From: Phaeodactylum tricornutum CCAP 1055/1
Taxonomy: Eukaryota; Bacillariophyta; Bacillariophyceae; Surirellales; Neidiaceae
Reading direction: 5' to 3'
DNA: 64,000 nucleotides
NCBI RefSeq assembly: GCF_000150955.2
Contig: NC_011670.1
Span: 248,001-312,000, forward strand
Below, piece after piece: positions 9,950 through 21,049 of this stretch. How positions within the stretch are numbered: the first letter of the stretch is position 1; each line of letters begins with the position of its first letter. The translations under genes were made by a program, and so were the position numbers. The notes under the pieces are model-generated. The model saw nothing but the letters and a program-made list of their open reading frames with translations. It was not told the DNA's origin and ran no database searches.

Positions 9950-11068
9950 TCATTGCAATACCATACCAACCTTTTCAAGGTCATCTCTGCAAACCTGTTC
10001 CAGTCGTGGAACCAGTATTTTCTCTTCTTCAGGCGAGAGAAGTTCAAAACGGATATCATCAGCACCTGAAATAACTTTGCCTATCAGTGCGTACGGTTTC
10101 AATAATTGGACAAGGGAATACGATTTTCCGTCAGGGAAAACGTAACTTATCAATTTCAATGCAACTCCAGCGTGATTTGTGTCTTTGGCAAGCATTGCCT
10201 CCATGTCTTTTTCCTGATCTGAAGGGGATTCCAACATTGATTTGAGAAGGTCCTCAATTCCTGCCTCATCGTCCTCATTGGAGCCCAGCCCTGGTATTTC
10301 GAACAGCGCCAAAAGTTCTTCGTTTATATCGTTGCAGTTTTCATCTAACGTTTTTTGGTATTCCTCTTCGCCTAATTCCTCTTTCATAAAATTATGGAAA
10401 AAATCCAGGTCGTCGTCTGTTTCGTCCAACAGCTCGTTTGTGCTTACAGGCCTCGGCAAAATCTCTGTCTTCCAGTTTTTTGTATAGTCATCCAGCGGGC
10501 CAGAGATTGTCAAGATTCGTGGCGTACGTTTCAACTGCAAGTTTTCCCCCAGATGTTCTTTCACCTGAGCCGCCATAATTTCCAAAAGCTCATCATTCTC
10601 CTCGAGGTCTGCGGCAAGATAATCCACCGACCCGTCTTTCTTTTCGAGCGTCATCGCGACAGGGTAATCAAATGGCATTGCAATTGCATACTTGATTCCG
10701 TCTAGTTCCGCCATAAATGCTAACTTGGTGTCAATGTAATTTTCCCCGTCAAGAAATGGAATCGGCGTATTCTGCAACTCTTGGTCCGGCTCAGATTCTG
10801 CCGCAAGTTCCAATAATGATCTTGGTTGCCCATCCTTTTGGTCAATTAATTGAGGTATCATTTCTACTTTGGAAGGGATACGTTTGTCCGATCTATCTAC
10901 TCTTTCAAAATCTACGTCCAGAATCTCCGCGCGAAGTAGTGTTTCCAGACCTCGGCCAGAGGAGCGTCGTGCAATCATGGCGAGACTTGGAGGAGTCGAC
11001 CCAATTCGAGGATGAGTGCTCCATGCCCGAGCGGAACCGACAAGTGAAGCGAAAACCACAACGTTCAT
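9950..11068 (-). CDS. Plastid-targeted DUF3727-like protein
   Basis: A 372-residue protein with a diatom-style bipartite presequence: a hydrophobic start (MNVVVFASLVGSARA) followed by W, consistent with signal-peptide cleavage A-R-A/W and import into the plastid, then an Arg/Ser-rich stretch. The mature part has two related halves, one around 110-200 (AELDGIKYAIAMPFDYPVA, then LTISGPL) and one around 305-370 (SYVFPDGKSYSLVQLLKPYA, then LLSPEEE), separated by a long acidic linker. This pattern resembles DUF3727 proteins of cyanobacteria and plastids, whose function is unknown; I place it there by resemblance only. The gene converges on the twin-CX9C gene with 28 bp between stops. Confidence 0.6.
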   Translation of the reverse strand: MNVVVFASLVGSARAWSTHPRIGSTPPSLAMIARRSSGRGLETLLRAEILDVDFERVDRSDKRIPSKVEMIPQLIDQKDGQPRSLLELAAESEPDQELQNTPIPFLDGENYIDTKLAFMAELDGIKYAIAMPFDYPVAMTLEKKDGSVDYLAADLEENDELLEIMAAQVKEHLGENLQLKRTPRILTISGPLDDYTKNWKTEILPRPVSTNELLDETDDDLDFFHNFMKEELGEEEYQKTLDENCNDINEELLALFEIPGLGSNEDDEAGIEDLLKSMLESPSDQEKDMEAMLAKDTNHAGVALKLISYVFPDGKSYSLVQLLKPYALIGKVISGADDIRFELLSPEEEKILVPRLEQVCRDDLEKVGMVLQ

Positions 11069-11569
11069 TTTTTGGACGATGATAAGTTGAAATGATTTGC
11101 TTGCAGCTACTTTGTAATTATGTTTTTTTTCACATCAACAGTAATTTTCTTTATGGCAATTTATTCTATTGGCACCGTAAACATGCACCAAGTGTTTATT
11201 TTAGTTTTCACGAGACGACGGCCAGTCGTCCTGTGTGAACAAAGGACTTCTTCCTTTCCGAACAAGTTCTTCGCTACGATACGCTCGATGGAGCGACCGG
11301 TACATACTGTCACTTCGAACTACCAGAATCTATGAGTTTTTCTGTTAGTTTTACAAGTCGCATTTAGTAGCAGCTCAACTACCCTATCCTTTAAGTCAGT
11401 AAGCGTAACAGAATAAACACTGCTTCCTATTCAATTATATGGATGTCGAATCATCTAACAGCTTATCCCAAAGAAATTTCAGTAAGGTAGCTCTAAGGAA
11501 ACCAGGAGATGAATATTGCGAATATTTTATGTATGTAAATCGTCCCAACAAGGCCAAAGATTGTCTCCC
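11069..11569. other. Intergenic region upstream of the DUF3727-like gene
   Basis: About 500 bp, AT-rich, with no gene that I can support. It separates the start of the DUF3727-like gene from the 3' end of the transporter; both are on the minus strand. Confidence 0.45.
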
Positions 11570-12972
11570 CTACATGTCCACGTGCTCATGCCACTCTTGA
11601 ACGAGTTCGTGAGCCTTTCCATCGTCCTCCATTCCTTGCCATTTCAGCAGCTGCTGGCCTTGTGCTTTGCGTCGTATGCGGTATAAAACTGCTGCCATAA
11701 CGAGCATAAGACCAAAAAAACCTGACGCCGAAACTTTATGTCCGTACAAGATGCAAGATAATGCAATACTCAAGAGAATTCGAGTGGTCATGATGAGAGT
11801 AAAAACCACAGCGCCAAAATTCTTTATTGTGTAAAAAATGAACAGCTGGCCAATGGTGGAACATAACGAAAAGAGTAGAAAGTGCAAGTGAATTTCGGAG
11901 TGTTGCATGACAAAACTCAGCGCTGGGGCGAGCTCCTTGCTGTGAATCAGGGTTACGAATGAAAGTACCGTCGAAATGGCTGACATGGCAAACATAAGCT
12001 CCACCATGGAAAGATCACGGTGTCGTTGAAACATTCTACTTTGGAACTGACTTGTAAAGCTGTCAAAAAATAGAAACAAGAAGAGCAGCATGATACCAGT
12101 CCAGGTCGTCGAAACTTCCGCCCCATAAACATCGTATCCAAAACCTAAATCATCGGTTGATGTCATAAACATGGTAATACCGACTCCGATCATTAGCGCC
12201 ACAATGTAGTCGTACTGGGGATCTGCGTAACGATTTTTGAAGAACGGCATGAGAATCTGAGGCAGTCGGAACAATGTTGAAATTTATAAACAACAACTCC
12301 ACGTACAGGATTTGTTACCGAGAATCTTCCCCATAGCCATGACGGGCGCCAGCTTGAAAGACTTGAACAAGGTTGTGGCGGGAAAGGACACGTAACGCAA
12401 AGCTTCGTACTGACACCAACTACTGAGCATGTTGGATATTGAGGGAAACGAATATTCGTAGATTACCGTCGACTTGCTGCGGCGAGGCTTGAGGTATATG
12501 AGAAGAATACCCGACATGATGAGAGTCCAGAAACGATTCGTGAAAACAAGGGCGTAGGAGTAGGTGAAATATTCTCCCGTATAACGAGGATACCGACGCG
12601 TTAACATGCGCTCCTACAAAACAAAAATGATAACGGAGTAGTGAGCGAGTGCGTTTATCTTTTCACGAAGAAAGGAATAGATCGGCATACCTGAAGAGCT
12701 CCCCACATAACAAATGTTGCATTTAGCATCAATGAGCAAAAGACTAAACGCTTGAGCACCTGCGCTCGACTCAAACTCTCTTGCTGGAATTCCAAAAAAT
12801 TGGACGGTCTTCGCGAAGCAGACTGCCGTCGTGGCAGGAAGGCATTTTCTTCTGCTTCATCGTCGTCGCTGTCCAAGACTTCATCGGCGTCGGAGAAATC
12901 TTCGGCATCGGAACCATAATATTCGTCTTCGGCTATGGCAGCTCGTTCACTAGCGTCGTTTAATTCCGCCAT
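11570..12972 (-). CDS. UAA-family transporter, probably PAPS transporter (SLC35B2/PAPST-like), 3 exons
   Basis: Exons are 12691-12972, 12307-12613 and 11570-12222 on the minus strand, giving 413 residues. The N-terminal 80 residues are acidic and cytosolic in character (DEDYYGSD-like runs). About ten membrane segments follow. Family signatures are WGALQERMLTR, LVFTNRFWTL, WCQYEALRYVSFPATTLFKS, then KLAPVMAMGKILGNKS and a C-terminal basic tail. These match the SLC35B2/B3 branch, which carries 3'-phosphoadenosine 5'-phosphosulfate into the Golgi for sulfation; other UAA substrates cannot be excluded. Introns are short (77 and 84 bp). Two in-frame donors 12 nt apart are possible at the second intron (see findings). 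Confidence 0.85.
12223..12306 (-). other. Intron 2 of the UAA transporter gene
   Basis: GT-AG intron of 84 bp in phase 1. Donor GTACGT and acceptor ACGCAG restore GKILGNKS-Y-PQYDY. An alternative donor GTAACA 12 nt upstream would also keep the frame. Confidence 0.75.
12614..12690 (-). other. Intron 1 of the UAA transporter gene
   Basis: GT-AG intron of 77 bp in phase 0, donor GTATGC and acceptor TTTTGTAG. It joins WGALQ to ERMLTR, a junction conserved in the family. Confidence 0.85.
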
Positions 12973-13042
12973 GCGGTAGGAAAACGAACGAGCCCGCCGG
13001 GGAGACGAAGTGGCACGATCGAGTGCCTCTGGAAAGTAAATT

Positions 13043-13411
13043 TTAGCTACCTAAGCAATGTAAACAACCGAGATGGGTAAGTTCTCGCTCCCAGTAAAGT
13101 CTGCAAGCACGAAAGCAACGTCCCACTAGCGAATCCATGGTACGCACCATCGTAGCTATGATCACCATGGCGACGTAGAGCAAAAAGTTGGTGGCGAGCA
13201 GGTATAGTTCAGCTTCCGCCGTCTTGGAAAGCACCGGCGTGGTCCCGGATGATCCATATTCTGGGGTCGGCACCGTAGTTCGTATACGCGGTCGATGGTA
13301 AGGTGTGGCAGAATTGGCAACGCTGTCGTCGTCGCCTAGAATCTGATCCAAACGCCGCAGCAGTCGCCGCGGATCAGTCTCGGTAGCCAACGTAATGAAA
13401 TCGAAGCTCAT
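13043..13411 (-). CDS. Small single-pass membrane protein, function unknown
   Basis: A 122-residue frame with a clear ATG. The N-terminus starts MSFDFITLATETDPRRLLRR, giving an amphipathic basic helix, followed by a Ser/Thr/Pro-rich middle and one hydrophobic segment at about 70-92 (YLLATNFLLYVAMVIIATMV). The C-terminal tail is Cys-containing. It lies 70 bp upstream of the transporter gene on the same strand. I know no family for it. Coding quality and the clean membrane segment support it as real. Confidence 0.5.
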   Translation of the reverse strand: MSFDFITLATETDPRRLLRRLDQILGDDDSVANSATPYHRPRIRTTVPTPEYGSSGTTPVLSKTAEAELYLLATNFLLYVAMVIIATMVRTMDSLVGRCFRACRLYWERELTHLGCLHCLGS

Positions 13412-13972
13412 TGCTTATATGGTCGCCTTGGAGGCGCAATTGGTACCAATACTTTGCGAAGCAGACCTATGCCATGGTCGTGAGTAACGGCGCTCACCCC
13501 CAAGCGAGGTCTTCGATTTTGGCTCTTTTCCTCACGGTCAAGCGAGACTTTGCCTTGTTCCTTTCAGTACACTCACCTGTTTACGATAGTGTCCAACCCC
13601 AGTCATCACAGGAAGTGAAAACTACCTATTGTAGTAACTGTAAATTTGACATGGACATGACCGTAAACGAACTTCCTATATTTTCCTATTGTAAGCTGAC
13701 TTTGTAATTGGACTCGCATTTTTATGTTCTCCACTTCTCGAGCAAGTGAGACTAAGTATGTATATGCGGTAAATATATCGATGCGAAGCGTTATTGCACT
13801 AGATTCCTGTACCTTCATCGTCTACCGTGTACCAAAAAAAAGTTCAGCCACCTTCGCATCACCCGATTGTTTGTCAATGCTACTATGGCATTGTCGCATT
13901 GGTTTATGTTACATTAGCGATCCAACAATACCAACCTACTATGGCTTTCGTAGCCAGTTCTGCGTATGCTGC
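13412..13972. other. Intergenic region
   Basis: About 560 bp between two minus-strand genes. I see no supported gene. A plus-strand frame enters here and runs antisense into the peptidase gene; I treat it as a shadow. Confidence 0.45.
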
Positions 13973-14731
13973 TTAGAGAGCTCTTTGAGAATTCGAACTA
14001 AAACTTTGAGCTGCTCTTTTTTGGAAACAATTTTCAAAGGGTGGAACGTGAAGGAAGAGGCATTGTCGGCAACTGGCCATGTCGGATGCAAAGCTATTCA
14101 GACTCCAACAATATGTGTAATTACACACGAACCGCCCTGGGTCGGTACTCGCGACAATCTTTCCAGCGTCTGGGCATGGTAAATCAGTTTTGTCACCTTT
14201 GGCGGTCGCATTTAAATTTTCGACTAGTCCATCCACATTTAAAGAAGATTCCAGCGTGGCTCCGAGTGGTAGACACTCGACGATGACTTGATGCTTCGGT
14301 TGAAAGCCGCGCTCATCCGGGATACGAAAGTCGGCATCGTTGTAGGCGCATGACTCTACCTGAAAATCTTTTCCGCGGAGATTTACTCCTAAATGCAGGA
14401 TGCAAACGTCCGTGTCCACGTCCACCGCTGCCAATCGCTCTTGCAGTGCCCGAAGTTCGTCGCGGACGGCAGCGGCCGACGTTTCCAGTACGAGTGTTTC
14501 CCGAATTGCGCAGCTAGAATGCAGCTCGTCAACGTGAGCCTGTGTCTGTAGATAGCTCTCAATTTCGTTGGCGAGAATCATAGAAGGATTCTCGGCAGCG
14601 TTGCGAAAGGGACCGAACCCGGTAATCACAAACTCGAGTCGTCGAGGGTCTGGCCGGGCAGGAGCGTTGGCACTCCTCCGCTCGCCCGAAGAATGACGAT
14701 CATTTGGCTCTGTTCTATGTTCACTGGTCAT
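13973..14731 (-). CDS. Pyroglutamyl-peptidase I (C15 family cysteine peptidase)
   Basis: A 252-residue cytosolic enzyme that removes N-terminal pyroglutamate from peptides. The family landmarks are all present: FVITGFGPFRNAAENPS near residue 32, the glutamate in FQVESCAYNDADFRIPDERG, the catalytic cysteine in RFVCNYTYCWSL, and the histidine in LFLHVPPF. Together these supply the Glu-Cys-His set of the active site. The first 30 residues are hydrophilic and add no targeting signal. The C-terminal 20 residues beyond the histidine are poor in conserved features. Length fits the eukaryotic family. Confidence 0.9.
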   Translation of the reverse strand: MTSEHRTEPNDRHSSGERRSANAPARPDPRRLEFVITGFGPFRNAAENPSMILANEIESYLQTQAHVDELHSSCAIRETLVLETSAAAVRDELRALQERLAAVDVDTDVCILHLGVNLRGKDFQVESCAYNDADFRIPDERGFQPKHQVIVECLPLGATLESSLNVDGLVENLNATAKGDKTDLPCPDAGKIVASTDPGRFVCNYTYCWSLNSFASDMASCRQCLFLHVPPFENCFQKRAAQSFSSNSQRAL

Positions 14732-15197
14732 GACGTGCCAATCAAATGTTTTCCCCTCTGTGATATGTAACCAATGAAGGCTTTCGGCTCCTTTCGACCG
14801 CTCGTATTACGATCCCGACTGCATCATTTGGGCATACTAATGTAAGCATTCTGTGTTTGTTTTGCGAAAGTCAACTCAACCTTTTTTAAAGTTAACAAAC
14901 AGGCGAACGGCTATCCGTAGTCTCGTCTCGGTTGAGTCGAAACGGACCAGGTTGTTAAAAGTCGAAGTCGTATGTGACTTCTATCAATAAGTCGAACCAC
15001 AATCTATATGATCGATTGTGAGCAGAATACCGGTAGGTAGTAAACCTGTGAAGTCCTGGAACGACCTTGAGACACTACAGCAGGAAGTGTATTGACGGTG
15101 AGTCGATACAGTCTTTCTCCTCACGGCTGTCTCTCCTGACAGTTGTCTCTCCTGATGCTTGTACCGGCAAGGTGCGGGAGGAGGCAAAAAGATTAAA
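14732..15197. other. Divergent promoter region, peptidase / PUB-domain gene
   Basis: About 465 bp between two divergent starts; likely holds both promoters. I see nothing else in it. Confidence 0.5.
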
Positions 15198-16274
15198 ATG
15201 GCAGAACTCCGCAAGGCAGAAGAGGAATTGCAGATGCTCTGCACGATGTACTCGACACTCCGAGCATCTCTAGATCGACCGCTTCGGGACGGCTTGCCGG
15301 AATTACCGGAAAGAAATATCGGCGAGACATCGGGCCTATCCATAGACGGACGTTTGGGGGCTTCCAAATCGAACGTAGTGTTGCTAGAGTGTCTCGAAAC
15401 CATCCGGGGACGCGTACAAAGTCTGGAATCCGTCGTACTTAAATTTCGCAAACGTAGAGGTGAAAACGACCCCGTCACAGGCAATCCACGTTACGGATCC
15501 AAAACGATGGATCGCGTCAACGCCCTGCTGGGATCTTACGAAAACCTAACGGCGGCATTGTTGAGAGTTTTTGATGAAGAATCGACAGACGTTTTATCCC
15601 ATGGCAACACTGGTGCTTCTACTCCAATCATTCACCACATTCGCACCAAGGCGGAACAGGAACACGCTGTGGAAAAAGCACGTTTGCGTCAAGAACGTGA
15701 AGCCAAAAATCGACTCGAAGCAGAAGAACGGGAGTTGACACGGAAGCGTATTGAGGAGGAGCAACAGCGTGCTGCAGCAGAACAGCACCGAATTGCAGAA
15801 GAAGAGGTGGAACGAGAGCGCATTATCCGTGAAGCTCGGGAGGCTGAACGCCGGGCGCAACAAGCAAACGCACGACGGGATCGCGAATGGACCGACAGTA
15901 TTGCCAAAGGCACGGACGGCGTACGACTCTATTTAGATCAACTCGTCCACTCGACTATACATGATCCCCAAGCAAAGACGAGAGCTGTAAAAGCGCTGCA
16001 CACAATGTTTGCCCAAATTTGTGCACATCCGGAAGAAATCAACTTCAGACGAGTCCGACGAGATCATCCACGATTCGTCACAGATATTGGGCAGTACGAA
16101 GGTGGGAAGGAGTTGCTGATTGCGGCTGGCTTCGAGCTTGGAACGATTGACGATGTACCATGCTATATTTCGAAAGAACCTAATATTGAAAACGATATGG
16201 ACGGTTGGTCAGCTTGGTTCGACTTGCTCAAGGCGACACTAGAAATTGTAAATGAGCGTCTAATTAAATTGTAG
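15198..16274 (+). CDS. PUB-domain coiled-coil protein
   Basis: A 358-residue protein starting MAELRKAEEELQ. The frame is open upstream only through a TTG, so the ATG at 15198 is chosen. Residues 1-140 are helical. Residues 145-240 form a long Glu/Arg/Ala-rich coiled coil (EREAKNRLEAEERELTRKRI and similar). The C-terminal 100 residues form a PUB domain (ALHTMFAQICAHPEEINFRR, then DIGQYEGGKELLIAAGFEL). PUB domains bind the C-terminal tail of the AAA ATPase p97/Cdc48, so this is probably a p97 cofactor in ubiquitin-linked protein turnover. No UBX, thioredoxin-like or peptide-N-glycanase domain is present. The partner is inferred from the domain. Confidence 0.75.
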   Translation: MAELRKAEEELQMLCTMYSTLRASLDRPLRDGLPELPERNIGETSGLSIDGRLGASKSNVVLLECLETIRGRVQSLESVVLKFRKRRGENDPVTGNPRYGSKTMDRVNALLGSYENLTAALLRVFDEESTDVLSHGNTGASTPIIHHIRTKAEQEHAVEKARLRQEREAKNRLEAEERELTRKRIEEEQQRAAAEQHRIAEEEVERERIIREAREAERRAQQANARRDREWTDSIAKGTDGVRLYLDQLVHSTIHDPQAKTRAVKALHTMFAQICAHPEEINFRRVRRDHPRFVTDIGQYEGGKELLIAAGFELGTIDDVPCYISKEPNIENDMDGWSAWFDLLKATLEIVNERLIKL

Positions 16275-16340
16275 AAATTCACATACACCAAAGCATTGGT
16301 TTTTTTCAATTTTTCACAGCAGCAGCAATATTTCAGTTTT

Positions 16341-19300
16341 TCAATGCTCGAAGTAAACGTCAATAGACGCAACAAAAGCTACTCGACGGATTTTATCGGC
16401 CAAGTCATTCGAAATTGATGGACCTTCCACTTTAAATGTGGACCCATCTCGCAATCCGACGACGTATCTCGAAGGCAACGTACGGTATAAATCTTCCTCT
16501 CCCCTATCATGGACGTACGTTACCTCAATGGAGCCAAAAAGCTTGAATCGAATGACTGGTTTCTGGTCATCCGCTTGCTCTGCAAACAGCCACCGTGGCA
16601 AGGCAGGTACCAGCTGCATTTGTACCAGATTCGTTGTCTTATCAATGTAAAAGGGATGCGGTCCAATCATTATTAAGATCCACATGCTCAAAAACTCTGC
16701 AGTTGACCCACTCAAGCGGGCCAAAAACCCACGTCCTCGGATAGCCGGGTCTTCAAAGGACGACGATGCAATGAATGACGAGCACTCCATCAACGACCGA
16801 CCGTATACTTGCGGATCCATAAATGGCAGCATACCACCCGAAGTGATTTCCTCGAAGAAAGCTTCGAACATCTCGTGCCGTAGCATTTCCAAATAAAACT
16901 TGTACGACATGTGCAACCATACCGAATTATTTTCCAACCAACCGGGAGCAAACGCCATTTCGCGACCCGTGTCCAAACTTTGACCTTTCAGACTGGCTGA
17001 AATCAAATACATCTTAAGGTCGTTGTCCCGCAGTTGCGACGAACTTACCCTGTCATAAACGAGTTTGGCTTCATCCGAATCTAATGTTTTCATCATTCGC
17101 ACTGGGCCTTCAAGAAACAATGGAAACAGATTTAGTGTAAACTGTTTTGCCCGAACGAACGGATGGCCGTTGGTATTGATCGCTTTAGTCTTTTCCCATT
17201 TGGTAACGTTATACGAAAAGTATGTGGGCGTGATGCCAGATGTACCGTTATCGTTAAAACCACGGGAGCCGAAATACATGGCGCGCTCAATACCTCGTCC
17301 AATTTCACCTAGCCAAGTGTCAATCATTAAACATATCGTCTTGGAGGAAAGTACCTCCGTCAGGCCTTGGAAAAGGATCTTGGTTTGATCGCGATACTGC
17401 CGACGCAACAAACAACCGGGTTGAGCGGAATGGCTTTCAGGTACAGCATACAGATATATTCCAACTTACCAATTCTCGAGCTGTCGCAACCTCATCCCAG
17501 TATTTGAAGAAAGAAGAAGGAACTTCACTTCCGAGCGACTCTGTTTTGTTTCTTTCATCACCGCGTTCGCTGGAAAGTGTTTTTAGCGCCTTATTGATCG
17601 AATTTATAAGGTCGACCAGCTCGACTGGTACCGAAAGATCGCGATCAAAACGGTGAAGCGCAGAGCGAATATATCGCAAAAGTACGACAAGCTCGTAAGT
17701 CTCTGGCATGCCACTACCCAGCATTCCAACAAGACCATTGTTAGCATCATCCCAACCGGGACGCCCACCTTCGTATTCAACGCCCATGCCGTACGCATCT
17801 CGAGAAGCGAATTTTAGAGTGGCCAGCAAAAGCAGTTTCGCCATAGGAGAGCTGTGAAAAATGCCGCCCTCTAAAGCTGTATGCTGCCAGTTGGCTTGCA
17901 AGTCGTACCATCCCGTCTTATTTTCGATGTATTCAGCCATATAAGTTCTTTTTTCTTCGTCGTTATCTTCTGTCGCATCCAGTTGTCTGACATGCTTACC
18001 GGTGCCATCAAACGAAACCGACAACACATACTTCTCGTGTCGAGGCTTCACAAACGCAGGTGAAAAAAAGTACGGGAGCCGTTCATCAAACAAAATACGC
18101 TCTTCCCAGTCTGGATAGATTGCTAGATAGGCCTGGATTTGGTCCATGTAGTACGTCCAGTGATCGGCCCAGAATCCGCTTTTATACACCGCAATTCTGT
18201 TTTCACAAAGGTAGAGAATAGTCAGATATGACGTGCGCAACTATGCGCGCATATCTAAATTAAGAGACTTACGGATGTTGGTCCGCCGCGGCGGCAACAA
18301 TATCGATAAATTCTTGTTGTGCAATGATGATATCGATATGTTGCTCCTCCATCAGTAAAAAGAGTTGTCCGGGACGAAATGGTCCACTGTGAAGTATGTC
18401 GGTTAAGGCTTCACGCTGTGCCCGATGCCCATCAGCTGGTCCTACAGCTGCTGTAGCAATCTGTAAGCAGGCTTTAACGTCACTTATGGTAAATGTACTG
18501 GCCTCGATTGACAGAGGATTATAGCCGTCAGCTTGGATCATGGACAAGAACGTTTTCAAATTGGTTGACCCGACTCTAGGGTAAAAAAGTACATCGCTTC
18601 TTCGATTTTGTGCGATGTCTCGAAAGTTTCCTGGTCCCTATACGAAAAGCGTTACCGTTAGAACGTGAGAAGAAAGGTGCGGGTATTTCGCCGAGAAAGT
18701 CAGCAAAACGCTGCCACGCCACAGGTCATCGCAGCATTTACCTCGGAAAAAAACGTTGGCTTGATCACAAAACCGTTGTAGTCACGTTCCAAATCCCCGT
18801 GAATTCGGGAAAACAAGTGGTATGTTTTTAGACGTGGATCTTCGTCTACGTTGCGTAGTCTAGCATCGTCATCGATTTCGCCCAAAATAGAGGGAACACC
18901 ACCTCGGAGAGCATTGTCAAGAAACATTTGCTGAACGTGTCCGTCCCACAGCGGATGAGATGTAGTGGTTTCCACTACGGCCGTAATTTGCTTAATAATT
19001 TCTCGGGTCCTCATCACCTTGTACTGGGAAAAACCAAGTTGCAATACTCTGCGGGAAATTACGGGAATGTCCAGCACATTATTTGCCTTACCGAAGAAAG
19101 TAGAGATCGTCACGGACTTGCCCGGAGCCAGCTTGATATGATCCACGGCAGCGAAAGCTGAGGAAGTTTTGGCGCGCCCATATTGCTTTTCTTTCAGAAT
19201 TTCGCTGATTGGTCTGTTGGACAACCCAACAGGATGCAATAAACTTGTGTCTTGCCCGAAAATTTTTGACGTATCGTAAACGATAGGTAAGAGTGTCGAA

Positions 19301-20421
19301 TCATTGTCAGATTCTAAGACGGAGAGACACCAGTGCCCAGCTTTTTGTACAACAACGGATGCGGAATCGTTAGGTTGCGTCGACAGCCGGAAAAAAGGCA
19401 TTCTCATCATTCCATCGGAATCATCGTACGGCGAGTACACTCCCATCCATCCTTGCAATGTTCGTCCAATCGTCTTTAGCGGCTTTTCCATTTCGCCACC
19501 GGCGGGCTGAATTTGCGCGAGCCCGTCTAGAAACGACAATGTGAGACTTTCCTTAGCGTCAGTGTTGGTAATTGTAGTCCGTTTGACGAACGATCCAAAA
19601 TCTTCCTCCGGAAGTACGAAATACGTCACGTTGGTTTCTAGTCTGTGAGCAGTATCCACTTCGCGAATTTGCATTTCGTTAGATCCCACGTACATATACC
19701 GCTTCGGTGTGGTAGAAGAAGGCAATAACTTATCCATGTCGTTGTGGTGCAGTGGTATATTCGGAAATCGTGTTTGCAAAAGCGAGAAAGGCTCAACGAA
19801 GAAGGAGTCTTGGTCTTTCTTCTGGCGTGATCCTTGGATGAAGGTACGGAAGCCCAACAAAGCGGTATTTTGGTATGCAACATTGGCGGAATGGAATTCC
19901 ATAATGGGATATTCTTTCGACTCCACACCAAATGCAGCGATACCCTGACCCCGATTGATATAAAATGCGTACAAAGGTTTGCCAAAATAACCAGCCAAAG
20001 CTGGCAAAAAGTCTGAAAAGGGCGGCTGGGCGTCGTAATCTTCCAAAATATACCGACCAAGCTCGTCGTACAAGTGCAGAGTTTTCGTGTTGGTACTGCT
20101 AGGTCTCGCTTGAGTAGCTTGGCTCTTCTCGTTGTCAATGGTTTCCATACCCCAAGTACCTCCCAGTACAACGTTGAGAATTATCCCCATGCAGAGCACA
20201 ATGGACATCAGCGCCATTGCAATCGCCACGTATGTCGTTAATTTCGCCTTCCACGTGCGACGCGTATCTGGTGGAAATGTTTTGAGTCGTTCACAATTTG
20301 AAGCAAAACCATTCCCTTCTGCTTCCAGCAAGTCTGCGTCTTCGAAAGCAGGAACTGCACCGTAAGGCTGCCTTTTGTTCTGCCCGTTACTGGCTCTATC
20401 ATTATTTGAAGTTGTCCTCAT
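16341..20421 (-). CDS. Membrane-anchored cellobiose-phosphorylase-like protein (GH94-like), 4 exons
   Basis: Exons on the minus strand are 18742-20421, 18273-18637, 17470-18196 and 16341-17396, giving 1275 residues. The frame opens upstream only through GTG, so the ATG at 20421 is taken. A cytosolic tail of about 70 residues precedes one membrane segment (AIAMALMSIVLCMGIILNVV), giving a type II protein with a large lumenal or external part. This carries signatures of cellobiose-phosphorylase-like proteins: GNFRDIAQNRRSDVLFYPRV, FLSMIQADGYNPLS, GFWADHWTYYMD and GGRPGWDDANNGLVG. Relatives act on beta-linked glucans or are uncharacterised; substrate and even catalytic activity are not shown here. 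A role in cell-wall or storage-glucan handling is only a guess. Confidence 0.75.
17397..17469 (-). other. Intron 3 of the GH94-like gene
   Basis: GT-AG intron of 73 bp in phase 0 (donor GTAAGT, acceptor TCGGCAG), joining ATAREL to YRDQTKIL. Confidence 0.85.
18197..18272 (-). other. Intron 2 of the GH94-like gene
   Basis: GT-AG intron of 76 bp in phase 2 (donor GTAAGT, acceptor GAAAACAG), joining ADQHP to IAVYKSGFWADHW. Confidence 0.85.
18638..18740 (-). other. Intron 1 of the GH94-like gene
   Basis: GT-AG intron of 103 bp in phase 0 (donor GTAAATG, acceptor CGTATAG). It joins FFSE to GPGNFRDIAQNRRSDV, a conserved block, so no frameshift is needed. Confidence 0.85.
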
Positions 20422-21049
20422 GGAGAAAACAACTTCCAGTAGGGATGTGTCAAATTGAGAGCTTTCGATGTTGGTTAATGGTCGAGATTGGCATAGCACC
20501 TCCCATGGTCGCCCTTCTATGTATGGAGTTCGTGGATCGTAGACGTTTGCATCAGGTTACTGTTGGTCGATTTACCTCACCCCCTGCCGATGAGATCTCG
20601 AAGGCGGGAATGTTCTCATCGCGCTGACTGTGAAGTAGAGGTTTTCCTGTCTTTGCAGATGTCAACCTTCTATTTTGGCTATTTGATGTACTTTTAAGGC
20701 ATTTTTGTTTTATAGAAAGAAATTATACGACATCAACTGAGACAACAACCTACGTCACGAAAGCCTTTCTACAAAATCCTGCGAATTCATGCTTGTGCGT
20801 ACATCCTTTTTTACAGTTGCTGTTGTTTGATCTACCTCCAGTCGGTGGACAGGATGGTGAACCTCTGATGGCAGCTTAGAAAAAGGCTGCGTATCTCTTT
20901 ACGGTCGAGCAAAAAGGATGTTTGAGGAAGATCCGTCGAGCATGTCGAAAAGTGGCTGTCGGGTTGAATTCAAGTATTCGTTGAATGGCAAAATTTTCCT
21001 GAGTTTGCTGTTCACGCGACACTCGCGTTGCTCAGCTTATCCAATTACT
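20422..21049. other. Intergenic region
   Basis: About 630 bp between two minus-strand genes. No coding region that I can support. Confidence 0.5.

Noticed and set aside
13724-14182. A 152-codon plus-strand frame overlapping the peptidase gene
   Set aside because: It is antisense to a well-supported pyroglutamyl-peptidase and has no recognisable features.
18590-18740. An apparent frameshift in a six-T run of the GH94-like gene
   Set aside because: A 103 bp GT-AG intron (18638-18740) joins FFSE directly to GPGNFRDIAQNRRSDV in one frame, so no shift is needed.
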